In this document: positions 20,788 to 32,700 of the stretch, one piece after another | Layout: each line of letters begins with the position of its first letter | How positions within the stretch are numbered: the stretch's first letter is position 1 | Assembly: GCA_028583605.1 (NCBI GenBank) | Contig: CM053325.1 | Span: 45,578,987-45,642,986 of the forward strand | DNA length: 64,000 nucleotides | Direction of reading: 5' to 3' | DNA from: Dastarcus helophoroides | Lineage: Eukaryota; Arthropoda; Insecta; Coleoptera; Bothrideridae | Notes under the pieces: generated by a model | The model's input: the letters and a program-made list of their open reading frames with translations, nothing else | Told to the model about the DNA's origin: nothing | The model's database searches: none | Position numbers and translations under genes: made by a program

Positions 20788-23700
20788 ATGGCTTTAAATA
20801 AATTTAACATTTCCATGACATTATTCGCGATTTTGTGGTGTGTAAGCAGCTCATTTTGTGCAAATATTTTGGCTGTGATACCTTCTCCTTCTTATGCGCA
20901 TCATGTGAGGTTCAAAAGTCTTTGGACACAAATTTTATCAGAGGGGCATAATTTGACCCTTATAACAACCGATCCATTGGAAGAAAAAATTCCTGGATTA
21001 AAACAAATTGATGTCAGTTTTGTGTATCAAGCATGGAATGGAAATATTAGCAACATAATTGGAAAATTTCGCTCCAATAAATTAAGTAGTTATATAGATT
21101 TTACGAATATGATGAATTACAATATTGAATGCATTTTGAGTGAACCGGAGGTACAGAAACTTATCAAGAAAAACACCCAATCTTTTGATCTAGTAATTGC
21201 TGAGCATATGTATCCAGTGTTCTTCGCGTTTAGCAAAGTGTATGATTGCCCTTTGATTGCATTACACTCCATGGATATACCCTATGCCATTGTATTCTTA
21301 TATGGGAAATCCAGTTAACCCTAGTTACACGGTCGATGTTTTTACCGATTTAGATGAAGAAATGAACATATTTCAGAGAATGGAAAATTGTCTTAATTAC
21401 ATAGTAGTCTATTTATTTTCCGAATTGTATTATTTTCCGACAGAAGATGATATCATTTATCGTTACTTTGGAAAAAATTTCGCCAATGTAAGAAGTTTAC
21501 AGCAAAAACCAGCTTTAGCGTTTATAAATGTGCATCCGACCCTGAATGATAACAGGCCCGTCATGCCAAATATGATACCCATAGGAGGAGGAAAACGTTT
21601 AGAGGGCTCTAAAACTAAGTTACCCTACGTAAGTAAAGTTTTCAATTATATGTATATGTCTTATTCGATTATATAATTATTTTAACTCATTGAAAATTCA
21701 GCAAAACGTCTCCTAACATTTCTCCCCTCAACATGGTTTACCTGTTTCAAGTGCCACTTTTTTTTTGAAAAACTGCTTTATCTAGCTGATTTTACCCTTC
21801 AAAAGCAGTCCCTCCTAAAAAGTGACCAATTTTTCATGCGATTATAGAGAAGTTTGAATATACTACCTCAAGATTCATTTTACTAAAAAATTAACAAAAA
21901 TTATGAAAAATGTTTTGATACTTTTGAAGTTAAAGTAACGTAGACCTTAGTAATAATGAGCAAGTTAAAATTAAAATATGTCTAAGTTAAGAATGAATAT
22001 ATTAAAAATATTATATGTCAAATAAATTTGAAAAATTATTGGTAAAACTAAGAGTGCACACCACGCGAATTGATTTTATAGTTTACCGTTAAATTTTTGC
22101 AGAAAAGCAGGAAGTTCGTCTTCAAGCTTAATAAATGAAAATCTACTTTTATCTCCAAAATTATATCTAACATGTCTTATACTATACATTCGTTTCACAA
22201 AAAATATTCCTCATCATATTGCAATTTCCATCTGACCAGTTAGAGTTGTCGTAAATAAAAATGTTTTATTTAATTAGCATCTTGTTTACTGAAAATTAGT
22301 GAACCTACTAAAAGGATTTAAAGACAAAATTTTCAGCTAAAAGTCGATATTTACTTTGTGCAGTTTCGTTTTAATTTACAATTATAATACAATACATTTC
22401 ATTTCGATATCTTATATTTATGGCTGTCTATGAAATGAAACGAACAAACCTTTCTTAATAGTATATTAAACAAGTGTAGAAAAGCTTTACTAAACGAGTT
22501 TAATAAAACTGCTTTTCTCGCAAGTTTGTTTATACTATGTTTTCGCATTTTGTGATAGTTATCAATAAGAAAGAATTCCAAAGTTGAAAGTTAAAAAAAA
22601 ATTATCTGTTTATTATTTCCGTAACCTAGTAACCTAACATAGCTTTACTGATTTACAAAACAAAAGTTGATAAGTGTCATTTTTGTGGGTCGAATTGAGT
22701 TTAAATTACTAAATTGCACATTAATAAATATAAAAATGGTCTTGCTACTGAACAGAATTTAAAAAAACTATTCTCAAGAAACTTTAAATTCAGCCCTAGA
22801 AGGTCTTTCAGCTTATTTTATATGCAACTGTGTTTAATTGACAACTACCAGTGACGGTTGCTACGCATCAAAGTGACATATCTATGGGGTAAAGTTGTAC
22901 TTTACTAAACGATTTTGGATGTGGTAAAGTGGCATATTACCAATCAAAATGTGAAAAATTAATTTTCCTCAAAAATGAAAGCAAATGACGTCTTACCCTT
23001 TTTCATTTTAATTAAGAAGAACTAGATCTACAGTATGTATAAAAGAATCTGAGGTTTTTAAATTTGATTTTTCTTTAATAAACTGTTTTTATTTACCGCT
23101 GTAATGATTATGTGGGGATTGCAATATGATGAGGACATTTATTGTGAAACGCATGTGGCTTAATCTATGTTTATGTTAGGAATATATAGGTGTAAAGGTA
23201 ACAGTAGATTTTTTGTGCTGTACTTGAAAGCAAATTGTCTACTTTTTTGCAAAAATTTAAGTGTATACCTTAAAACCAATTCCCGTAGTGTGCAGTTTTG
23301 GTGTTAGCAACGATTTAAATTATTTGCCCAATCGTTTCCAAAATCAGTATGGTTCGATTATAATAAATTCTGAATGGACATAAACAAGAACGGCAAGAAT
23401 TGCGACCTATAACGTGATAACAGAAATTCATACATACTGACGTTTCGATGACGAATTTTGGAGTTAATTAGTTAATCTCAATCTAAAAATAAAGCAAATG
23501 GTATTATTGTCTAGGTAAAGATCTCCTCTATCCAAAAGCTACAACTGATTTGGTGTAAAATTACCTAAGATATAATCATTTTTACAGCAAAAAGACGTAT
23601 TTTTTTGTATTTCTTTAAAAGAGAGGCCAACGGTCGTGGCGTGCAATAAGGTTTGAACAAAAAAGCAGATTATCTTAACTTGAAATTTTTTTATGAATCA

Positions 23701-26700
23701 CTATTTATTAATAAGTAAAATCTAGGATTTGCCAGTGACGTAATTACTTATTTAGTAAATGTTTGTTGAAAATCAGTTAACAAAACTGACAGATCAAAAT
23801 TCTTAGAATTCAGTAATTACATTAAAAAATAAATATTTATTTAAAAAAACAAAAGATTGTCACCAAGATTTTCAATGTTTAATGAATACGAGCTTTCAAA
23901 TCTTTTGACATTGAATAATTTTCTACGAAAAAGTAATTGCGAATTACATAGTTAGAGATTTTTAATTCTTTTTTAAATATGTTAAATTTGGGAAAATAAT
24001 GCATTTATATTATCAAGGTTATCAGAAGTTGACATTAGACAATTACGGAAATCATACACCACTGAAAATAGGAATATAATATAGAAAAATTAATCGGTTG
24101 ATTAAGTAACTATTCAGGGAGGTGCAAGGTAACGAGGTAAAGAATGCAATTGTTTAATGTAAAGAATTGTAATTATTTACTCACAACAATTAGACCATTT
24201 TTGTAAAGAATATAAACGATATAAAAAATTCTTTATTTTTAATGAGGTGCAGGGTTAGTTTTCATTTTTATTATTATGTTTGACCGATTCAAAAAAATAG
24301 AGAGCTGGTTTTTCACGGTTTTTTAAACGGCTTTCATTTTTGCTAACGAACTGGCAGTAGCGTTGTAAATATATAGGGTATGCAAAAAGGTTAGACTTGT
24401 TAAATGGAACACCCTGTATATTTTTGCAAATTTGAGTTTCTTTAGTAATTCTGAAACACATGCTATATAATCGGCTTATTGGATTTTGAGCTATTTTAAT
24501 TTTATTGCGACTACATCCAGACAAAAACGATATTTTATAAGCTTGTAATAAATCAACAAATAAAGTAATCTTCAAACAAAGCATTAATTTATGAATGATT
24601 AAAGCAATTTACATAGTATTTTTAAAATAGGCATCATTAATTCCATACATTTTAAACAATATTTAGTAAAATGAGAACGAATTTTTTGAAAAACTGATGC
24701 ATTTAGTTACTTTTAAATTTTCTTCTTGAATTTGATTTTAATTATTCCACAGTCATCACTGGTTTACTATAATTTTTTCTTTCAGTGTTTCCCCAAAGAA
24801 AATATTCCAATGGATTCAAATCTGAAATCCGCCCAGCATAATAACAAATAGGACCATTGGAATCCATTGGTATATTTTTTTTTTGAAAATTCCCAAAAAA
24901 AAATTTACACTAAACTAGCCTAAACTATAAATCAATTAAAAAAAACAAATTAAATAAAATTTATACTAACTATTGATGCATCAGTTTTTCAAAAAATTCG
25001 TTCTAATTTAATAAAACCTTTTTTGAAATGTATGGAAATGAATGGTGGTTATTTTAAAACTGTAACATATTTGTCTTAGTAATTTATAAATTTTGTTTTG
25101 CTTGCTGATTACTCCATTTGTTGATTTATTACGAGTTTATAAAATTTGGCTTTTGTCTCGATTTAGAATAAAATTAAAATAACTCAAAAACTAGTAAGCT
25201 AATTGTATAACATGTGTATATATTTTTAATCATAATGACTAAAGAAACCTAAATTTGCAAAAATATACAGGTGTTCTATTTTAAAAAGTCCAAGTTTTTT
25301 CCAAACCCTGTATATTTACCTCGCTACTGCCAGTTTGTTAGTAAAGTGAAAGCCATTTAAAAAACCGTGCAGGACCAGCTTTTAAATTTTTTGAATCGGT
25401 CAAAAATAAATATAAAAATAGGGGAAATCAATATTAAAAAGAACCTGGAGCGCAATTTTAACTCCGATGACAAGATATACTAAAACCCACAAATTCTGGA
25501 GTGAGAAACATTAGATTCGATAATTCCGGGGTAGCAAAACACTGGATATAATAATTCTGGAATGGTAATTGCGCCACTCAAGAGAACAGTTATTATATCT
25601 ATTCATCTTACTTCTCATCGCCAAAATGTTTACGTCTTCCTATACTGGGCTCCTTTCCATTTCAAAATGTTAAGAGTATAGGATATATGTAAAAGTTCCT
25701 AAGGACCTTTCAAACTATAAACGATTTTTAACGGGAGAAAGATGAATGCTCTCTCGATTTGAACTTGGCTCGCAGATATTTGAAAATATTTTATAGAAAA
25801 TTGTGCCAAATTTCGTTTTTCCATTTCTTTTCCCAAAATATCAACTTATCTAATGATGATATTTCTATAAAATTTTTGAGCTCTAAAAGAAAATCAACTA
25901 AGATCCTATTCATCATCAACCATGCATCAAAATACCTAATTTAAAAATCATAATATTAACAACACTTGGTATATATTTTATGAGTCTTGAAACTACAATC
26001 CTTTACAAGCATTTTTTCTAATTTATTTCAAAAATGAATTCCCAAGACAAACATATGTATTTGTATCGTGATTCAATATTATAATTTCTGAATTGGGTAT
26101 TTTTGATGCGTGATTGGCATAACAGTATAACCTAGAGTGTGTTTCGACATAGTTAGACTGCAAATCAAAGACTTTAGTAAATTTTACTGCTTCACTTATC
26201 ATGTAACGAATCGAAATCGTCTAATCCTCCGCACAGCTGTAGCTCTCATTTTTCAGTCATTCTTAAAAAAGAGGCTGCACTTTGACAAGGATATCTTACA
26301 AACTTTCATTTATTTTAAAAGTTAGTAAAAAAAACTCGTGACCATCAGCTGGAATTCTCGTGCTATAGCTTGATATGAACAGTGTTTTCAATTTATTTTC
26401 TTTAAATCTTAATTTTTAGTCCAAAAATTGTCATGTGATGAAATACTACGTTTTTTTTTAACAGAAGTAACTGAAAAAAACCAACATTATCAGGTTCTAA
26501 AAGGCTTCGGCAAAATCACCGAAGGAAAAAGGAAGTAAAAGTTCTTCCGTTGCATAAGTTGGACTAAAGCCATTGATTGGAAAAATTTAACCTGAATTAA
26601 AACTTCTCTCTGCCTTTTACCACAGTTTTACTTGTTTTTCAAACTCAGAGGTAAGCATCAACTTCCAAATCTGTCTGAAAAAAAAAACATCTTTGTCAAA

Positions 26701-29700
26701 GAGATATTTGAAATATTCCATTACACCAGACGAGGCGAAAAACCTGAGACTAAATCTTCTGTCTGCAACTACCATAAAAGCCCCTACAAATAGTGTTTTT
26801 CGACTATGATGGACGGTACTCGACGTTGTAAAAAACTTGTTTTTATTTTCAATTTGTACCTAATTAAAATTAGTGTCATAATAGGGAAGTGGCTAATTTC
26901 AGCTAGGACTAGATATAGAGTCATTCCATTAATTTCAGCTATTATGAAGTTGAAATAAATTTTTTTATTGTATCATTGAAAATTAAGTGTCCTTAAAATT
27001 AAATCTTTATTGATAATTATTATTATTATAATTATTATAAATCTCGTTACACTAATAGCTATAACAAGTAAACATTTATTTTTTCACTTTAATTGGTAAT
27101 ATGCTACTTTACCAAATTCAAAAATATTTAGTGAAGTGGCATTTTACCGATTCTATCGTCACTTTAATGTATGCATCACTAGCGATTAAACACAGTTTCG
27201 CAAAAAATAAGCTCAAAGACGCTTCTACAATGGAATTTAAAATTTCTTGGAAACAGTTTTTTGATTTCTTTTCAATGGCAAGATTAAATTTTATATTTAT
27301 TAATGTGTAATTTAAAAATTTAAATTCAATCGACCCTCAAAAATTATCAACTATTGTTATGTAGCTGTGTTACATTACAATTTACAACTTTCTCGTATCA
27401 TTATAAATTAAGTGTCCTTAAAATTAAATCTTTATTGATAATTATTAACCCCATAACATTTAGCAGCTTCATAATAACTTAGTAGCACATAATACCTTAG
27501 TTACAATTATAATGCGTTAGTTAGCTATTATAATGCTCTAAATACAAATTTGTTTTAAAAGTTTGTTGATTTTTTTATGTTACAATAATACTATAAAGCT
27601 TTGAATGCAACTCGATTATTGGCGATTTAAACAATCTCGGACGTCGCTTGGCAACGTCCTCGATTATTATGTCACTTAATAATCTCGTTACATTACATTA
27701 ATAGATGTTACCGTATTATTGAAAATCAAATATCCTTTAAGTTAAATCTTTATTGATAATTATTAACCTCATAATATAATAGCAACGTAATAACAACTTG
27801 GTAAGAGATAATACATAAGTTACAATTCTAATGCGTTAGTTACCTATCATAATACTCCAGATACAAATTTCATTTTAAATGTTTGTTGATTTTTTATGTC
27901 ATCGTTGTCAATGATACGATAAAGCTTTGAATGCAGCTCAAATATTAGCGATTTAAACAATCTTGGATGTGGCCAGACGACTCGGCTAACACCTCGTCGC
28001 CTGGCAACGTCCTAGATTATTATAAATGCATAATCTCGTTACATTAATAGCTATTAGAATGCTTTCACTTTTATAATTATTTATTTATAACCATCACCAA
28101 GTGTAAAAAAATTAGTATAAACGAATTCGTGAGGAAAGAAGTTTTACTAAACTCGCATAGCTCACTACGCTCACTCGTATTCAAACGCTATATTTAGTAA
28201 AACTTTGCTTTTTTTCTACACTTGTTTAAATATGCTATTAATATTCCGCACAGTACTGCCAAAGTTCTACAAGACTTCAAGTTGTACAATAGTTCTTTCA
28301 AATAGAATTTATTTCGAAATCATCGCACAACACACAATCACTTTAAGAAAAAATTCAAATAGTTTTAAAATTATGTGTGTGGAAATACAAATAGTTATGC
28401 GAGAAAAAATAATTACCTAAAGATTTGTTGTTCATTAGCTAGTGATGTCTAGCTTTGCCCAAGATTGCCTTATTAACACCTGCTAAATACTGATAAGCAT
28501 TTGTTGACCCATGAAGCAAAACAATTAGTGCGATTAGCAGTACCATAGTAGGGAGAATTTAAGGGTTGATTTGCCTTTTTATTAAAATGTGAAATACATT
28601 TTATTTTGGTAATTTTCTGTCTTTACTTCGCCGTCCGAATACGTGCTTAAAGTTAATGATATTGTGACTGACGTTAATCCTCATGGAATATGTTTTCGAA
28701 GTTGTTTTAAATTGCAATTACTTTTTCAGGATATCAACAAATTTTTAGATGAAGCACCTAATGGCGCTATATATTTCAGTCTAGGAACAAATGTGAAGGA
28801 TGAAAACATAGCCGGCAAGATACAAAATGATTTAATAAAAACTTTTACTTCTCTACCTTATAAAGTACTGTGGAAGCTTAAGAACAGTACTTTCATTAAA
28901 CATCCAAATATTTTAATTAAAGATTGGGTACCCCAAGAAGCCGTCTTAGGTAAGTACTAATTCAACCGACACTTTAGGATATGATTACCAAAAGTTCAGA
29001 TTGGAATTGGTTTTTGAAATGGGACATCAAGACAATTGTTTATTTCTGGAAACTACTAGCAAATATGACATAAAAAAGAAGAAACGAATTTAAATCTAAA
29101 TTTCTGCAAAATATAAAATCCAAAGCTTAAAATCTTGAGAATAAATAACAATAAGTAGGTTATTTTAAATCAAGTAAAACATTCCCAACAACACTATTTT
29201 GAATGACATAAAGATTTTACTTATCTAGCACTTTCAAACTAAGACGAAAATATTTTTCTTGAGACAATTAACTCTTTTAAAAGAAGACGATATCACAAAA
29301 GCAGCTAATACAATATAATTAATAAGCTTTTGTTTTTGATTCAATTGCAAATAGAATAAAAAGGAAATTATCATCCTAGCATTTGTATTTCAATTAAAAT
29401 AAAATATTCTTTAGGTAAGTATTTAAAAAACAATCGAAATACAACAAAAAGGTAGAGACAGATGTCTAGAAGCGATATCGTGGGATTTGCCAACGATTTT
29501 AAATGTACCAAACTGGAGGACCATCTTAAAACAGGAACTGGTGAACATTTTAGAAGTTTTTCTCAATTGTTAACACGATTACCATTATGCAAAACAACTT
29601 TTAGAATACTGTCATGATTTTAATCATAATTTCAAAATGTTACATTCTAGTAGTAAAGGTTGAGTTTTAAATAACTTGGAAATTTTCAAAATTAATAGGT

Positions 29701-32700
29701 ATAAAAACACCAATTTTTTATTAAATAGTTAAGTAGTTAGATTTATCTAGATCACCTCTCTTAATTCACCACAAGCAATCCTTTCTCTACCATCAATGGT
29801 CCATCTTAAGATGATATTTGCTTACATTTGATTATTTATTAAGTTTGTACTTCTAACTTGTAACTTGATAAACTCAAATATAGTAATTTCTATTTTGGAA
29901 ATATACGCAAATCTTATAGTATAAATTTGGTTAAAAATTAGATATCTTGTTTATGATACGAAAATGAAACCCAAAAAAAACTGTCCATCACTTTCATAAT
30001 TTTTGTTGCAAATATCACCATAATATCCACGCTGTCTAGATATGCATATCAAGTATGTATTGTTTGTATAGTTAGAAATCATGTAATAGAGTAGGTCGAA
30101 AAAACCTTTCCTCTTTTTTTCCGAAATGGCTAGTGGAAAAAAATGAAGTTGAAGAATGAAGCCTAATGAGGATGATGCAAGTAAAAGCGCAACATTATGT
30201 TATACTTTTAATATATAAAAAATATGTGAAAGGGCATTTGTAGTAACGTAATGAAAATTTGTTTTTTTTACAAAAATGGTACTTTCAAATGTTTTATACG
30301 TACAATAAATGTTTTAAATATGCATAAAGCAATATTTCCCTGTCTCATAGCACACTTCTACAATGCATTTCAAGCTGCTTAATTTGAAATGTATACAAAA
30401 GGACTTTTCAAAACACTGCTAAAAAAAGTCTACTTTCTTATTTTTTCACAATTTTGAAGTGAATGCGCAAATGGAAGGTATTTTTTTCGCATTTTTCTTA
30501 TCCAGAAGTGTAACAACTTTTTTCAACTAGCCATTTTTAAAAAAATTAAAAAAAAGGTTTTGGGCCCACCTTAATGTATTATTCAACGAAAGTTTTAATC
30601 AGTTCAATTTTCATTTCAGCGCATCCAAATATAAAATTATTTGTGACGCAAGGTGGACTGCAGTCTTTAGAAGAAGCTCTATTTTACGAAGTTCCTATCA
30701 TAGGTATGCCATTTTATGCTGACCAGCTTGGCAATATAAGACGAGCGGTGAAAAATGGATGGGCTAGAAGATTAGATTATTTAAAATTCAGTAGACAAGA
30801 ATTTATAAGTACAGTTCAAAAAGTAATGGTAAATAAAAGGTAAATATATTACAGTTTTAAAACGTAGATTCATTTCATTATACAGGGTGAGTCGGAAAGA
30901 GTATGCCAACACTAAGCTGGAGATAGTAGATACCAAAATATTATGATCGAGTTCAACATGCCGTATACCAATGACGCAGGTTTACGAGATACAGAGTGTT
31001 CAACGTTTAAATTTTTTTCTGAAATTTCTCAATAATTGATAAAGTTTTGATGCTGTAAGTGTAAAATTAAAAGTTTTATGATTTTTTTTGGTGTGAGAAT
31101 TACAAATTTTAAACCTATTCTACCCTTTCTCCTAAAGGGTACTAGTTTCACGTAAATTAAAACATGTTTTTTTATCTGTTGAATTACGCTTAAAATAAGT
31201 AGTGTATAGGAAATGATTAAAATTTGAAAATAACCAGTTTGTTTTCAAAATAACTAATAAATGTTCCATTTTGAAGGAATCACTCTTTTTCAGCAAAATA
31301 GCAGATAATCAATTGATAGTTTAGAAACTAGCTGGTCAATATGCAAACTATCTACTTATTATGGTTAAAATGGGGATTTAGAGTAAGTTTGATGTAATAA
31401 CGTCTAGTTTTGATACTAACTGAAAATTTGCAAAATTTATTTCAGTCTCTCTTAATATGAGTACTTTGGTATTTTAAATAGGCCGATTCACGAGTTAATT
31501 TTATTTCATTATTAATCAAATCCTTCTTCTAATTATTCTAATTCGTCATAAAAGCAACAAATATGTAATTATATTCTTTGCTTTGAAGCCAGTTACTGTT
31601 TGTTGTATTTTAATATCGAATAGAATTGTCGAGTTTCCAAAATAAAGCAAGGGGTACACCAATAAATAACTCTTATCTACTAAAAAAATACCGCACGATT
31701 ATCATCGTCCAAGAAATCGGAAACTTTTAAAAATTGTAAATTTAATTCCTACAGCCATGAAGCTTGAACTGTCAAAAATCAGAAATATTTGCAAGTTAGA
31801 TAGAACACAGGGCAAATAATTAAAAATTGAAAATATTCCACCCAAATTACGACAGCTGATAGCCCTGTCTAGAGCTGACGTATTTACATTTCTTGTTATG
31901 CACCTTTTGCTACATTGGCATTCAACGTAATTCCTGATTACTTCTTGATACTGAAGTATATTAAAATGTTGCTCGAAGTGTACTTTCCACATTTTTTACA
32001 GTTTCAATTGAGAGCAGTTTTTGAATATAAACGCAATAATTCTTAACTAGCTTACACATAACCAACTCCTGCTATTTGAGATTCTAGTTTCCAGTTATTG
32101 CTTATCCGTTTAGTTAGTTTATGAACTAACCAGTAAACTTGCTATTTTGGGAAACTAAAACGATTGCAGTAACCGTATTAGCTAATAGTACGAACTGTTA
32201 GTATACAAAGTTAACAAAATACTTGGTTAATGTGAAAACAATCACATAAAATGTATAAATAAACCAAAGCAAATAATTAGTTTGCATACTAACCAGGTAG
32301 TTTCTAAACTCCGAATTTAGCATCCGCTATTTCGTTAGAAATGGCTGATTTCTTTAAATTAGTAGCTAATTCAGTATGTTTGCAAACTAGCTGGTTAGTT
32401 TTAAACCTAACCAAGTATTCATTTTAGCCGTAACATATATAAAAGAACGGCCGATTCTACAAGGAAAAGGTGGTTCTCCTGTTTTTAAATTATTTGCATT
32501 TAAAAGTTCTAATGTATTTTTTCATGATATTTTCAGGCGCACTATATTTTTTTCAAATTCTAAGAATTTAGTACATCAGGAAAAATTAAATTATCTTCAA
32601 GAGTTACAGCAAATAATACTAGAAGCCGCAAATACATTTAAAAATAATAGGGAAATTTTAACTTTGTCACTTACGTAAGTAAGTGTAATTTATATATATG

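Larger units (their letters stand above)
22457..28246. mobile_element. Large nested inverted-repeat structure in UGT-C intron 1
   Basis: The left arm at about 22457-22990 matches the right arm at about 27080-28246 in reverse complement. The outer pair is TTAAACAAGTGTAGAAAA... against ...TTTTCTACACTTGTTTAAAT. The inner pairs are TTGGTAATATGCTACTTTAC (27090) against GTAAAGTGGCATATTACCAA (22930) and AACTGTGTTTAAT against ATTAAACACAGTTT. Other sequences lie between the arms, including a separate fold-back element (24281-25402) and a tandem repeat in the right arm (27396-28062). This looks like one old long-TIR element invaded by others. No transposase was recognised. Confidence 0.5.

Noticed and set aside
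24255..24584. 109-codon frame on the - strand in UGT-C intron 1
   Set aside because: It lies entirely within the arm of the 24281-25402 fold-back element. The reading frame is incidental.
27101..27310. 69-codon frame in the right arm of the large inverted structure
   Set aside because: The same sequence appears inverted in the left arm without an equivalent open frame, so it is not coding.
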